Positions 37,968 to 49,363 of a DNA stretch of 64,000 nucleotides are shown piece after piece (the first letter of the stretch is position 1; each line of letters opens with the position of its first letter). The position numbers and the translations under genes were made by a program. The notes beneath the pieces were generated by a model that saw only the letters and a list, made by a program, of their open reading frames with translations, was not told the origin of the DNA and searched no databases. The stretch is from the NCBI GenBank assembly GCA_018340375.1, contig JAFFJZ010000008.1, positions 496,001 to 560,000 on the forward strand, read 5' to 3'. The stretch is from Gonatopus flavifemur (Eukaryota; Arthropoda; Insecta; Hymenoptera; Dryinidae).

Positions 37968-39090
37968 TTTCAGAATTCTGCAATCCGGTACATCGGACTT
38001 TCAAGGCAATGAACTTTTGAGACAATGACACTCTCCCTTCCTACCGTTTTGTTCCTAATCCTAACATAGGCAACATGAACATAGAAATATAGGGACAGAG
38101 TATAAACTCCACTTTTGAACGAGGGGTGTGAAGCAAACAGAAGGGGACCCAAACCAAAGGAACCTTAGGAAAGTGTGCGACACTTCGATTTATTGATCTA
38201 GGGCTCATGATTTGCACCAGTAATTGCAAACATCGATATATGTCCCTACGAATATTCCAACAGTTATATGCAAATTTGTGATTCGCAACATCACAGGATC
38301 GCATAAACTGGATCAAATTAAACGTTCTAATCTCAGGTGTGCACTTCATTTTATGTATAACAATTTCATGAATTGACAAATATCAGGTGTGACTTGGGAC
38401 CGTGGATATGACCTCATTTCCTTTCATGTCTAGCTGTCTATAATATTCTGCGCTCGCGAAAACTCTCACCCAATGGACTGATCGCACAAAGTACTTCGTG
38501 TTTTACCCCTTAAAGTTTCAATCCCGCAGAGATACGCTCCGTTCCTATATTCCTATGTCCATGTTTAGCACAGGTGGGAATGTAGCCAGTATTCAGTATT
38601 CATTTGTTTCATGTAATTCGACGCATTGTCCACTGAAAAACAAACTTTTATTGCGGTTTGACCAGTGAGTCTAGTATTTGATCGTAGATACTTTAATTTA
38701 TTGAAGAAAAAATTCGTTACTCGGTGATACGAAGTTGGCCAAAAACATTTCACAAAATAATAATCTCTGTTACATCAAAAATTTATGATTAGTTTGATGT
38801 GATTTTTTCTCATAATTAAGTATGCGTTAATTCAGTCGATTTAGGATGTTTCAGGTACCACATATTCACATATATACAATAAACATTTCATGATAAGATA
38901 TTTCAAGCTCTGTTGAAATATTTTAAACCCCAACATCCATGATCCCAGTGAAAAATTTAGAATATCAACTACCACCGATGAACCGTGTATGTAATTATGA
39001 GGATTAAATTTTTAGAATTTGAATCATTTGTGATTTACTATGTTTTCCACCAAATGTGCTCTCCGATACGCAATCAACAGTGACTTTGAA
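37968..39090. other. No gene recognised
   Basis: Minus-strand open frames (38041-38379, 38565-38753) have no motifs. AT-rich spacer. Confidence 0.25.
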
Positions 39091-39099
39091 GATTGAGAA

Positions 39100-39320
39100 G
39101 AATGTTGGAATCTTATCCTTGTGTATCCTATATCATCCAAGTGGCAACATTGCCAAGCGGAGACATGCCCGGTCGCAAAATCCCATTTTTTTATAACATG
39201 TTTCCCTTTCTCCCTCTAATTCTTCCGGAAGGAACACGTTGAAATTGATATGGGACCACTATCAACTCCACTGAGTACCCCATAACAGTGGTAAAAATTT
39301 TATACAGATTGAATAATAAG
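39100..39320 (-). repeat. Dispersed repeat, reversed copy
   Basis: On the minus strand: ACTATTAATAGTGG-like context, CATATCAATTTC, AACGTGTTCC and AGGGAGAAAGGG. These match the order found at 27590-27690 (GTGGTCCCATATG, then GGGGAAAGGGAGGGG). Part of the CTGTCTGT-headed family. Confidence 0.4.
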
Positions 39321-39425
39321 AACCAGGGATTGTGACGTTATTCACTTTTGTTACTGATTATATATAAAATGTATATAATGATATATATATTGCATACAAA
39401 TTATATATTCATTTTCTCCAATTCA

Positions 39426-39607
39426 GATCACGGGGTATCCCTGGAAGAAAGTGAATCTCATTTAGCTCCCTTCGTTGTGGAGTTATAGCGGTTCGAAATT
39501 TTTTGCATTCCAGCCTATCGGAATTCAACAACTTCAAATCGCTATAACTCCACAAGGAAGGAAACGAAATTAAATTTTTTTTTTACAAGGGATACTCCGT
39601 GATCTGA
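39426..39607. repeat. CAGATCACGG-ended inverted-repeat element
   Basis: CAGATCACGGGGTATCCCT at the left and the complement of CAGATCACGGAGTATCCCT at the right. The arms also share GTGGAGTTATAGCG and CTTCAAATCGC. No duplication was found. Non-coding. Confidence 0.6.
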
Positions 39608-39684
39608 CTTGAGGAATGGTCTTGGATTCAAAAGTCAGGAATATGGTACTTCCAAGGTATTTGGATTTTTAAAATAATTGAAGA

Positions 39685-39825
39685 TAGTGATCGGCGATAT
39701 TTGGAAATATCGATATTTTTTATAGAATTTTTGTCGAGTTTATATTGAATTTGATCAAATATCGATAAAAACTGTATACAAATTTTATATAAAATATCGA
39801 TATCGTGAAATATCGCCGATCACTA
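39685..39825. mobile_element. hAT-type MITE with ATATCGATAT words
   Basis: TAGTGATCGGCGATATTT and its reverse complement form the ends. The perfect octamer ATTGAAGA lies on both sides (39677-84, 39826-33), a hAT-sized duplication. The 141-bp body is made of AATATCGATATT and ATCGATA words. Related but flank-less copies are near 29764, 43420 and 59286. Confidence 0.78.
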
Positions 39826-39947
39826 ATTGAAGAATACCCATATCTTCGGATGTAAGGATTAGATCTGAATATTCCGGACCAAAATCTTTTCAGAATTTCA
39901 TCAAGAATCTGCTCTCAAAAAAGTGTACGGCAATTTTGAATCACCCA

Positions 39948-39981
<34 letters not shown>
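39948..39981. repeat. (TA)n microsatellite
   Basis: About 17 uninterrupted TA units just upstream of the mariner at 40013. Confidence 0.9.
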
Positions 39982-39991
<10 letters not shown>

Positions 39992-40012
39992 TCCATTACG
40001 ATATATCACGTA

Positions 40013-41301
40013 TTGGGTGTGTGAATATGACTCCGCCCTATCCTAACACATGTCGTGGTTAATATTGCTCACGTGTACTATTATATAACAACACTTGTAT
40101 CCGATAGTACTTTTTGTCAGCTGTCAAACGCACTACGCGACTTTTGGTTTAGTTTGTGAGCAACAAATGTTTACCCCCTTGAACATGTCGGTTTTCGTTC
40201 CAAGTAAACATCATTTGCGGGCAATGTTATTGCACTATTTTATTGCAGAAAAAATTGCAGCGGAAACGTATCGTTTGCTTGTGGAGATTTACGGTGAGCA
40301 TGCTCCATCTAATACAACTTGCAAGGAATGGCTTCGACGATTTCAAAATAATGATTTTGGCATTGAGGACCGAGAATACAGAAAACCACCAAAAAAATTT
40401 GAAGATGCTGATTTGGAAGCATCATTGACAGCAAATTCTTGCCAGACTCAAGCAGAACTGGCTGCAGCATTGAATGTTGAACGATCAACTGTTGCGAAGC
40501 GTTTAAAAGCAATGGGAATGGTTCAAAAACTCAATAACTGGGTCCCACATGAATTGAGAGAAAAAGACATGGAACGTTGAAAAACAATTTGTGAAATACT
40601 ACTTCAAAGACAGCAACGACAAAGATTTTTGCATCGAATAGTCACAGGAAATGAAAAATAGATATACTATGAGAATCTGGAACGCCAAAAATCTTGTGTG
40701 AAGCCAGGTAAACCGGGCCCATCACAGCCAAAAAGAAATATTCACTGTGCCAAAGTTATGCTCCGCATTTGGTGGGATCAGAGAGGTGTTGTATATTATG
40801 AGTCGCTCGAACCCTCTCAAACTATTAATGGAGAACTTTACCGACGACAACTAATGCATTCAAAGCGAGCCATAGAAAAAAAAAACGACCAGAATGGATG
40901 AATAGGCACAGTCAATTAATTCTGCAACATGACAATGCCAAACCGCACACCGCACAAGTCATGAAAAAATATTTAGATGGACGGAACTGGGGAGTACTAT
41001 TCGACCCACTATATTCGCCAGACATAGCTCCGTCGGATTACCACTTACTTCGGACAATGCATCCAGATCTTACAGGAGAACGGTTCACTAAATACGAAAG
41101 TATCAAAATTCGACTTAATAATTGAATCAGCTCGAAAGATCAGGATTTCTTCAGGCAAGGAATACATAAATTACCTGAAAGATGGGCAAAGGTTGTAGCT
41201 GCAGATGGAGCATACTTGGAATAAACGGTTCTTCAATTTTGTGAACAAGCAAATGTGTTTCATTTTAACAAAAACGGGCGGAGTCATATTCACAAACCCA
41301 A
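40013..41301 (+). mobile_element. Mariner element, inactive
   Basis: TTGGGTGTGTGAATATGACT at the left and the complement of TTGGGTTTGTGAATATGACT at the right, with TA on both sides (40011-12, 41302-03). The length of 1289 bp is full size. TIRs differ slightly and the transposase has several lesions, so it is older than the mariner at 29987. Confidence 0.9.
40185..41224 (+). pseudogene. Mariner transposase, several lesions
   Basis: The frame opens MSVFVPSKHHLRAMLLHYF with HTH motifs (HAPSNTTCKEWLRRF, TQAELAAALNVERSTVAKRL). It is broken by TGA at 40578, TAG at 40660 (in place of the Trp of TGNEKW) and a frameshift in the A-run near 40877. The three catalytic positions read TGNEK (Asp replaced by Asn), LQHDNAKPHTA and SPDIAPSDYHL. 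The spacing is D34D between the last two. The copy cannot make a working enzyme. It is a different mariner subfamily from that at 29987. Confidence 0.9.
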
Positions 41302-41303
41302 TA

Positions 41304-41910
41304 CAATATTTAAAAATTCGATCAATCGATTGATCATTTCAAAAACCTTGAAATTCCGAATATAAGAATAATCAAATGTTCACTTCAAAACGCGACGGTC
41401 AGCTGCGTTCTACGATATTCTCCAAATCAACATGGCAACAACGTCATGTCAAATCGTCTCGCATATTTACAAAGTTTTTACAGGAAATGAAAAGTGATTT
41501 CCTCGCTGAATTCATATTCAGGGCGCAATTCCAGGTAAGCACTATGATGTAATATTTTTGAAATTTCATATGAGTTGCTATTTTGCACAAAAGTTTGGTG
41601 CAAAGTTTTCCTCGCTGAGACTATACCTATATGTTGTATGGATGGATGTACCTGCACATTCACAATTCTACCGCACCCGAGGGACTTTTGAGAGCATTCC
41701 AAAGTCCCAAGAACTCTCAAATCTCTCTCCCCACTTTTCTTGAAAACGACTGAATAAATCGAGAAATAAACAGTCCATGCATCTTCTCCATGATTGACAG
41801 AAGACGCATCAACTCATTATCTCTCGACGTGATCAGTCGTTTCCGTGAAAAGTAGGGGGAGAGATTTGGAATTTCTTGGGACTTCGGAATGCTGTTAGAG
41901 GAAAACATTA
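41304..41910. other. No gene recognised
   Basis: Spacer with an inverted pair AATCTCTCCCC / GGGGGAGAGATTTGG around 41717-41877 (arms share AAAGTCCCAAGA / TTCTTGGGACTT). Possibly a decayed hairpin element; no coding signal. Confidence 0.3.
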
Positions 41911-43019
41911 GGGGAGAGTCGGGTGAAATGGGAAGTCGGGTAAGGTAGGAAACATCAACTATTTCGGTATAGTCGTGTTTTGAGAAGTGACCTAACTCAT
42001 GTGACATGTAGTTTTTGACTTCAAATCATTTTCCATGAGTAACAGGCACATGAATAGATATAGCTGTAGTGTTCTTGCAAAAAAATATGCAGGAGATTGG
42101 AAACATTTTTTCCGGAGTTTTGTTTTGGGGATGTCTTGCAATATTTTCCACGTCATGATTGAGATAAGGCCTTCATTATTCGACTCCCATACTTCATCTT
42201 TGTCAAAGCATAACGCAGTGATTCATCATGGTTTGAAAGGTATGCATGTACATATGTGTGAGGTGTTAGATGTGTAATGTCGGAAATTACTTGTCGGGTG
42301 AAGTAGGCATTGTCACCGGAAAAGTAAATACATATTAGTACACTGAAAGAGATTTATTTGAAAAATTACCGTGAGATTCCAGTGATCGAGGGATAAGTAG
42401 AAAGTTTTGAAAATATTACTGTGCATTTTGTGGGACTTGTAGAAAATATCACTCTCGCTGGTTTAGAAATTCACTCATTTTTTGAGCTGCACAGTAATTT
42501 TTTCAAAACTTTCTACTTATCCCTCGATCACTGGAATCTCACGGTAATTTTTACAACACAATTCTTTTAGTGTACGTATTTTTGGTATTTGATTGTAGAT
42601 AAAGGGATAAAATATGAATTCTACTGAGAATTTAGGTTTATGTAAATGTGAAACTTAACCGATTAACAGAGATCAACAACTTCTTCAATTTTGAACAGAC
42701 AAAATTTCAAATACTTGGAATAATATATTTGTCAGTTATGAGCTCAAAATGGAAGGATATCGTTATTCCAGTTCCAATTTATATTTGTTCCCAATAAATT
42801 TAATGCATTCCCCACTTTACCCGAACTTTTCAGTTCCCGAACGATTAATAAACCAGTGCATTAGTTTGAGATGCGTGTGCATTTGTATATAACATACCTC
42901 AAAATGAAGCTGAATTTCTGCTCTTGAAGATGACATATTCGAGTTTCTACAAATTCCAACTCTTATTACCTCACATGGAATCAAATTCAAAATGATTCTC
43001 ACTATACCCGACTCTTCCC
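41911..43019. mobile_element. GGGGAGAGT-ended element, 1.1 kb
   Basis: GGGGAGAGTCGGGTGAAATG at the left and the complement of GGGAAGAGTCGGGTATAGTG at the right, with TA on both flanks. Internal phrases CGGGTGAAGTAGG and CCCCACTTTACCCG repeat the terminal theme. No transposase frame was found. It has been entered by the hairpin element at 42341. The same type of end occurs at 46055 and near 55340. Confidence 0.55.
42341..42572. mobile_element. CACTGAAAG-ended near-perfect hairpin
   Basis: The arms of about 95 bp are almost perfect reverse complements: TTACCGTGAGATTCCAGTGA, TCGAGGGATAAGTAGAAAG and TTTTGAAAA on the left, mirrored at 42496-42550. TA on both flanks (42339-40, 42573-74). It could transcribe into a strong stem-loop. 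Confidence 0.75.
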
Positions 43020-43059
43020 TATAAAAAAATAGAAGCACATGTCTGACTTAAATCAAAGT

Positions 43060-44270
43060 TGGATGGTCCTTAGGAAAGGGTGCGAAGAAGGTTCCCTATG
43101 AATTTGAACCAGTTTGGTCCGCTAATTCCGGAAATATCCCGAACGAAGACAGACAGACACACAGATAACCCAATGGATTCTTAATCAGCATTGATTGAAA
43201 TGAGAAACTACCCAACTCCCGATGGAATTATTCGAATATTTCAAAAGATACTCACGCAGACCACGACAGTGGGTGCAATAGGCGCTCAATCCTTTGTGTA
43301 CTACGTATACCGATGAGTGCCTAAAAAACCTCGATACGCAGAATATCGCAGATACACAGCATAATATATTATAACATTACTTGGATACATATTTTGGGTA
43401 TTCACAGAATGTTGGTAGTAGGAATGCGCGATATTTACGATATCGATATTTTTGTACAACACATGTTCCCAATTTCTATATATTTATATAAAAGTCTGAT
43501 AAAAACGACAAATATTGTAAATAAAAATATTGTTATCGTAAATAACGCCCATCTTTACTTCGTTGTATGATCTGATGCTATTTGGGTATGATTTTTAACG
43601 CTTACTCAGATGCGTTGCGATCATCAGATGTTGAATTTATAATCAATTCTCAATATTGCAAGTTGAGAATATGATGTATCATACACATTTCTTGGACTCA
43701 CACGCTAAATTTAGTAGGGTACCGATCTTGAACAATTTTCCATAGAAAAGTCCTTGAAATCCTTCAATTTGAATGATTTCACTTCAGATCTATCGTCTTT
43801 TCATAAACGGAAATTATATACGTGATAATTCTGTGGTAATGGCAGAACTGTATTGCTATCAATGAAAAAAACCATTGTCAATCAAACTCAAATGTATCCG
43901 TATGGAAAAATAAAAACTCTCGCAGTGAAACCACTCGTACACATTTTATAATAATACAGAGTCATGATATGAATAAACGATTTCAAACGTATACGTTGAA
44001 GTGGAAGATAACCAATCATCAAAGCCTAAACACGTTCAACGTGTTTGAAATACCTTTCAAGAGTACCTAATAATGCTCACAGCTTTTAATTACAGGGATG
44101 TACGATACCATCACTCAATTACTTTTCATAATTTTGAATTATTGTTGGAGTAATACGAAGAAATACTCAGAACAAAAACACAGTAATTAGAGTGAACTAT
44201 GAAATAATAATTGATCATTTCTGGATTGAATTCAGAAATTGTTATTTGTTCGAACTCACAAGGTTCGCGG
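43060..44270. other. Repeat remnants, no gene
   Basis: 43080-43170 is a reversed piece of the CTGTCTGT-headed repeat (GACAGACAGACACACAG). 43420-43555 is a TATCGATA-word copy (GCGCGATATTTACGATATCG). The remainder to 44270 is AT-rich and featureless. Confidence 0.4.
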
Positions 44271-44337
44271 GCGTCAAAAAATGAATCCAGGTAAAGAATT
44301 GAGTTGATACGTCAATCGTATACTCTTGAGAATACAG

Positions 44338-44907
44338 GTTGAGAAAAAAAACACTCGTAGCATTTTGGACGATGACGAGAGTGAAGAAGAAAGGCAGAAG
44401 GTGAATCGTCGTTCCGCACTTGTACCTTTCTTTTCCACTCCACTTTTCTCCGAGGAAGTTGGAGAGGTAAGTGTAACAACAGTTCCTTAGAGTATCCACG
44501 CAGAAGAGACCAGTGAAACTATTTCAGACAAAGTGAGGTAAAAGAAGTGCGGGAAGGTTGTGTCGCTTTAAAGAAGTCAGAATCTGTTTGCGATCAGAAT
44601 GTAGAAGAACAAATAAATAATAATGTTGAAATTCCGATATCGTGCAATAGGAAAACATAATAAGCAGTATCGATGGACTAACCTATTTGGATGATACTTT
44701 GTTGGGAAATCCTCTTCAGGGTTTGAAAATAATCAGTGTGAAAAGTACATCAAACAAGAAACGTGTTATTCATTTCCAAATCAATAATTTCCACTCCAGA
44801 ATTGTTCTGAAGAAGGCATTGATATTGAAGGTTTTTCAATTACTCCAACAATGAAAACTATGAATTATGAAACTGGAATAAGTTTTGATCCAAGATCACC
44901 AAAATAG
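44338..44907 (+). CDS. Possible multi-exon gene fragment, unknown product
   Basis: Three exon-like blocks sit close together. 44338-44466 (after AATACAG; VEKKNTRSILDDDESEEERQ and RRSALVPFFSTPLFSEEVGE) ends at a perfect donor GAG|GTAAGTG. A block after TATTTCAG at 44528 reads QSEVKEVREGCVALKKSESV and ends in TAA at 44658. A block after TTCCACTCCAG at 44800 (NCSEEGIDIEGFSITPTMK to FDPRSPK) ends at TAG 44905. Blocks 1 and 2 are separated by a typical 61-bp intron but their phases (0 and 2) do not agree. So either another acceptor is used (GTGAG at 44541), the gene is broken, or the pattern is chance. No domain is recognised. Confidence 0.3.
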
Positions 44908-45110
44908 TCGAGATTCAAGCGCCATAAAGAATTAGGAAAATGCATTGATGGATTGTTTAAATAGAAATTCGGAGTGAGGAATTGAAGAATTATTCACATG
45001 ATTAAAATCGCATTCAAGTTCAATGTCGGTTTATTCCTTGTGATAGAAGAAAAATTATTCAACTAAAATGCATAATGGATTGACAAAATACCGTCTTAGA
45101 GCACAGGCCA
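44908..45110. other. Spacer
   Basis: Reading past the TAG at 44905 stays open for a further 22 codons (SRFKRHKELGKCIDGLFK), which would fit a nonsense mutation in a longer exon. Nothing else was noted. Confidence 0.2.
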
Positions 45111-45114
45111 GCTA

Positions 45115-45305
45115 CATACTAATGGTACAATGAGGGCATCCAAATGTCCGCTTCAAACACGTACCAGTTACATCATATAGCTTCATACATTATTTCTATA
45201 TCACAAGTATATCAAAAGCCATGTGATGTAACTGCTCCCTGTTTGAAGCGAACATTTGCATGCTTTGGTTATATCATTCGTATATAAAAGGCTGTGTTAC
45301 ATCAT
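45115..45305. repeat. Inverted repeat
   Basis: GCATCCAAATGTCCGCTTCA and CAGTTACATCATATAGCTTC on the left mirror TGAAGCGAACATTTGCATGC and AAAGCCATGTGATGTAACTG on the right. Probably a degenerate hairpin element. Confidence 0.5.
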
Positions 45306-45759
45306 TGATATGTTCGGGAGATCAAAAATCCATGTTCATTTCGATTGAAAAATCAGGATAGAAATGTGTTAAGATTGTTTCAGAACATTAATCGACTATG
45401 ATCTATAAGAGATGATTATTCATGATTTATGAGTTTGGATTTTCAGTATATATTGATGTATAGAGCTCAGTGCAGTGGAAACAAAAATTGGTTGGTGAAA
45501 AAACAGATAATTGTGGTCATCGATAGAAAATTTATGTTGGTGTGAAGTATTAAGGTGACCAATGTGCGCTACAAATATTTCCAAAAGGACTACTCGAAGA
45601 GGCTATTGCGATCGATCGTTAAGACGTAATCGATGTAAAAACATCTTATTGCTATTGATAATAACAACATTTGCCAGAATCAATCTCTGCGCACCGCCAA
45701 GTAGGTATTATTTATTATAATGAAATCAAGTTCATTGTAGACCAACTATTTCTCATATA

Positions 45760-46633
45760 CAGTGCCTTGCCATATTATTGGGCCAAAACTGAAAAATCAC
45801 ATTGTCATAGTATTCTCATCATTCATTGTAAGACCGTTGTTCGTTTTCCAAAAGTAATTGTGCTTTGATCCTCATAATCACTGTTTGGGCGAATAATTCT
45901 CAAGATACGAATCCTATCGAGAACGTTTGTGACTCCATCAAATCTGAAGTCAGTAAACACGCTCCCGTGAACGAGCGAGAGCTAACTTAGATACTCAATG
46001 ACACTCAACAACCCAACTTAAAAATAAAAGACATTAGTAATTGTATAGAGAATAGGGGAGAGTTGCCTTGGTTGGACCATCACCTTGGATCCCGCGTGGA
46101 AAAAATTAGTATGACAACGATCGCGGAGAGATCTTTTTACAAAGTATGGGGTTTGGGACTGTCCCATACTCTTGAGAGACTGAAAAAAGTATGTTGGGAG
46201 TATGGGAGAGTCCCAAACGCCATACTTTGTAAAAAGACCTTCACCAGATCTTTGCCAAATGAATCCGATATTTTTGTAAGCTTGATGCCAGATTTTGGGC
46301 GAGATCGTTGCCATACGAATTTTTTTCCACACGGGATGGACCACCACCTTTTATTGCCAAAGGAAAAAACTTAGATTTCTTCTAATCATACAGCGATAAT
46401 GTCACATCAATAATCCAAGACGATGGCCCAATCAAGGCAACTCTCCCCTATATCTCGACACACTGAAGCTCAATTGGCTGTTAAAGGTGGCCATACAAAA
46501 TAAATTAAATTTACTATTTTGAACATGCTGTATGGAGATTGAAGAAGAAATGTCTGGAAAGGAACGTATATCGTAGGTGGAATGTTGAAAAAGTGATCTT
46601 CCCGCTCAGGCCTAATGATATGGCAAGACACTG
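45760..46633 (+). mobile_element. Tc1-like element, deleted, with nested MITE
   Basis: CAGTGCCTTGCCATATTATT at the left and the complement of CAGTGTCTTGCCATATCATT at the right, both flanked by TA. A short transposase C-terminal piece remains (SQDTNPIENVCDSIKSEVSK, near 45885-46010, ordinarily the third catalytic block SPDLNPIENxW). After the nested MITE comes a reading equivalent to KGGHTKY near 46485-46510. The N-terminal two thirds are missing. Confidence 0.7.
46055..46448. mobile_element. GGGGAGAGTTGCC-ended MITE inside the Tc1-like element
   Basis: GGGGAGAGTTGCCTTGGTTG at the left and the complement of GGGGAGAGTTGCCTTGATTG at the right, with TA on both sides. The interior has a second inverted pair (TTTTTACAAAGTATGG...TTTGGGACT and AGTCCC...CCATACTTTGTAAAAA). 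It splits the transposase relic of the host element. Confidence 0.72.
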
Positions 46634-46698
46634 TATGCTTTGATCAAATATCGCAGGTATATATTCATTCCATCATCCTGAAAGGGAGAATACATGTA

Positions 46699-46935
46699 CA
46701 CAGATAAAAGTACGTGTTTCTTTAAATTCAAGAAATTATTATTTGGAAAGGTCGGAATAAATATTCTTTCAACGAAAATAAATATTTTTTTCATATTAAC
46801 AAATGTTTGCTTTGGAACAAGGATTGAATGATAAATTTTGTCGAACCAACAAAATATTTATTTCAATTAAAGAAATATTTATTCCGACCTAGCCAAATAA
46901 TAATTTCCTAGATCCAAAGAAACACTTTCATCTGT
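46699..46935. repeat. Hairpin element with AATAAATATT words
   Basis: CACAGATAAAAGTACGTG and the complement of CACAGATGAAAGTG form the ends. The arms share GAAATTATTATTTGG and AGGTCGGAATAAATATT. The body repeats AAATAAATATTT words like the hairpin at 55452. Flanks differ (TA and CG). Confidence 0.6.
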
Positions 46936-46974
46936 GCGAATGTACTTTTTTCAAGAATGTATTACAAAACATCA

Positions 46975-47885
46975 TACTGAGAAAAAACGATTGTGAACTC
47001 AAAGACGGTTTAGTTCTTTCAACTACATCGTGGGCTTAAATACGGCGAATCTCACGGAATAGTTCCGTCAACTACATCGTATGTTTGTAAAGATTGATTC
47101 CCATCAACTACAGATGTAGTTGACAGAACTAAATGGTAATTTGATCAAATACATCATTCTTTTCACATAAAAATAATACTTATTACAATCAATTGTACCG
47201 TATTTCATTAGATTCAATAATTATTCCAATCAACTCAATAGAAGAATCCGTTCAAGGCTACAAGATGTTTAATGCAAGACTATTTCATTTCAAATCATAA
47301 ATATATTTATGTAAGAAAAATGTGTAAATCAAAAAGTTAATCTTCATTTGTTTACTGTTCAATCTCTGAAATCCTTCGATATCTCACCATGATGATACCG
47401 GTGAGTGTATATATCAAATCTCAGTTGAGGGGAATCGAACCTACCTATCTTGAGTTTACCTACCTATCTGAAACACTAACGTCCTAACCGTTTCTCTACA
47501 GCGTGCTTCGCATTTTTCTCATGCAAAAGTTGTTAATGTACTACATACCCTGTATTCTACCATCTCTGATCAGGTGATTTTCAAATAATTATTTCTTTAT
47601 TACAACTAAAAATGCGTTCAATTACATTTCTCCCACAATTGTTTCAACTAACAAAATGAATTGATTCAACTACAACGATAACTCCAGTGAATGACATTGA
47701 TGTTTGAACAAAATGAACGTTGATGATACTATAACAGTGTGATGTAGTTGGCTGAACGACATCAGCGTAATTTTGTGTGATTGCCTCAACGAAATTATGT
47801 TTAGTCCAAATACAATTCCTTCGTGGTAACTATATACAATCCAAATACACGCTTGAGTTGAGCTCACTTCATTTTTTTTTCAGTG
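46975..47885. mobile_element. CACTG-type element with tRNA-like segment
   Basis: The left end TACTGAGAAAAAACG (first C changed to T) and right end TTTTTTTTTCAGTG are inverted, with CA on both flanks (46973-74, 47886-87). The phrase CAACTACATCGT and relatives recur in the left 200 bp and again, inverted, near 47680-47760. A tRNA-like block lies in the centre. No transposase. Confidence 0.5.
47429..47503 (-). ncRNA. tRNA-like segment (Pol III boxes)
   Basis: On the minus strand: CGCTGTAGAGAAACGGTTAG (box-A/D-arm-like) then GGTAGGTTCGATTCCCC with a perfect box B. Between them the 10-mer CTACCTATCT (plus strand) is duplicated. No acceptor-stem pairing was found, so it looks like a tRNA pseudogene or a SINE head carried by the surrounding element. 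Confidence 0.4.
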
Positions 47886-47899
47886 CAGTTTAAGATACA

Positions 47900-48141
47900 C
47901 ACTGAGGAAATTTTATATTTGGATTCATTTGACTTGACTAAACTTTATTTGAATCAACTAAATTTATATTTCAATATGAACCTATTAGAGTTTGAGTTGG
48001 ATCATATGAAAAATTCATTCCATTTCATCCAAATAAAATTTTGGTCATTTCAGATAGAATTTACTTGAAGCAAGTAAGAATTTACTGGATGCAATGGAAT
48101 GTCTAGTAGATTCATATTCAAGTAAATTATTCTTCTGAGTG
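47900..48141. mobile_element. CACTGAGG-ended element
   Basis: CACTGAGGAAATTT at the left and the complement of CACTCAGAAGAATAATTT at the right, with CA on both flanks (47898-99, 48142-43). The body repeats TTGAATCAA/ATTTGAAT words. It lies 14 bp from the previous element. Confidence 0.5.
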
Positions 48142-48163
48142 CATTGATGAAATAAAGCATATC

Positions 48164-48478
48164 TTAAAACTCAAATGAACGAATCAACTTATGACGAGGA
48201 TTGTGCTCTGCTACGATTATGTTACTTGCGTGAGACAGGATGAATCCAACGAAAGATCCATGTAGCGCAAGTCGACATCCAGCATTGAAGTCTCCCGCGT
48301 GATGATCAATATTGCACAAATCGGAGGGAGACGGATTACGATAAGAGGCATTAACTCCTATACTGTGATCTCCTTGTAATCCAACCAGCTTCAGTAGTTT
48401 GAAGATCAGGAAAAACGATGGAAAGAGTCCTTGGCCGCCCTTCCCCCAGCAGTAGCAAGTGTGATAACAGTGCTGGGT
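48164..48478 (-). CDS. Possible exon or ORF, unknown product
   Basis: The minus strand is open for 104 codons without a Met: CYHTCYCWGKGG, then LVGLQGDHSIGVNASYRNPS, DLCNIDHHAGDFNAGCRLAL and FILSHASNIIVAEHNPRH. It starts after AACCCAG (possible acceptor) and has a possible donor GCA|AGTAACA near its end. GC content is higher than the surroundings. No family is recognised; chance remains possible. Confidence 0.2.
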   Translation of the reverse strand, partial: TQHCYHTCYCWGKGGQGLFPSFFLIFKLLKLVGLQGDHSIGVNASYRNPSPSDLCNIDHHAGDFNAGCRLALHGSFVGFILSHASNIIVAEHNPRHKLIRSFEF

Positions 48479-49360
48479 TCACCATAAAAGCGGACTAGGC
48501 GCCGCCTACAGGCCCGCACAATTAGAGGGGCCTCCCACTTCCCTTTGAAGGAATATTAGCTGGACTATTTTTTGCGGAAATAGGATTGGGAAATGTTGGC
48601 TTTAGGAACTTTATCGGAATTCGGAAGTATTGAAATCCAATATATCCAAATATTTGTCAATATTCATTCCGCAATAAGTGAGGAAGAGTCGCTCAAGTCA
48701 GATGCTTTTTTCTCCTCATTGCATCAAATTCTCAACTGTCGATCAGTCACCTGATATGCCATACCGGTAGCGAGATTGTTCAATTTTCCTAATATTCCTT
48801 GAAACAATTTTGACGTATCTCTTATTGGTACTTAATTATGGTTCGAAATCGAATATGGCGGTAAGAAGTTTGAAACAACATTTGAATATAAACAGTGGTT
48901 CCGATTTGGACCATGCCTGCTCTAAATCAGAGCGCCAAGTTTTTGAGTTTTGCATTAAATTTCGAAGTTCTGATACTGTTGCCGAATGTTTTTTTCATTA
49001 TTTCCTTGAAAAACAGTGACTCATAATGGGAAAAATCGAGTTTTATTGCACATTTCGGTCACATTCTTCAGTATGAAAAATAGTATGAATTATCTTCGAC
49101 ATAGAGAGAAAACTGACATGTAAAAAGAGAGGAATGGGGAGAATTATTCTGAATCCGATGATTCGTGATATGAAATAGGAATAGTCCTGTACAGCACCGG
49201 ACATTCCTACGTTCCCTGTACGTTGCCTCCACGTGGAATCTTCGTTCATCTACGTTCTATTCACGTAGAGTCTACGGAGATGCGAAGGATAAATCGGTGG
49301 ATGCGCTATTAAGGAGTGATATAGGCTGATTGTCTGCTTGTGCTCGTGCTTGGTTGGCTA
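48468..49360. other. Possible hAT-like terminus and spacer
   Basis: CAGTGCTGGGTTCACCATAA at 48468 followed by GGCGCCGCC and GGGGCCTCC resembles the 5' end of some hAT elements, but no 3' end or duplication was found. The open frame 48810-49019 has no motif. Confidence 0.25.
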
Positions 49361-49363
49361 TGA

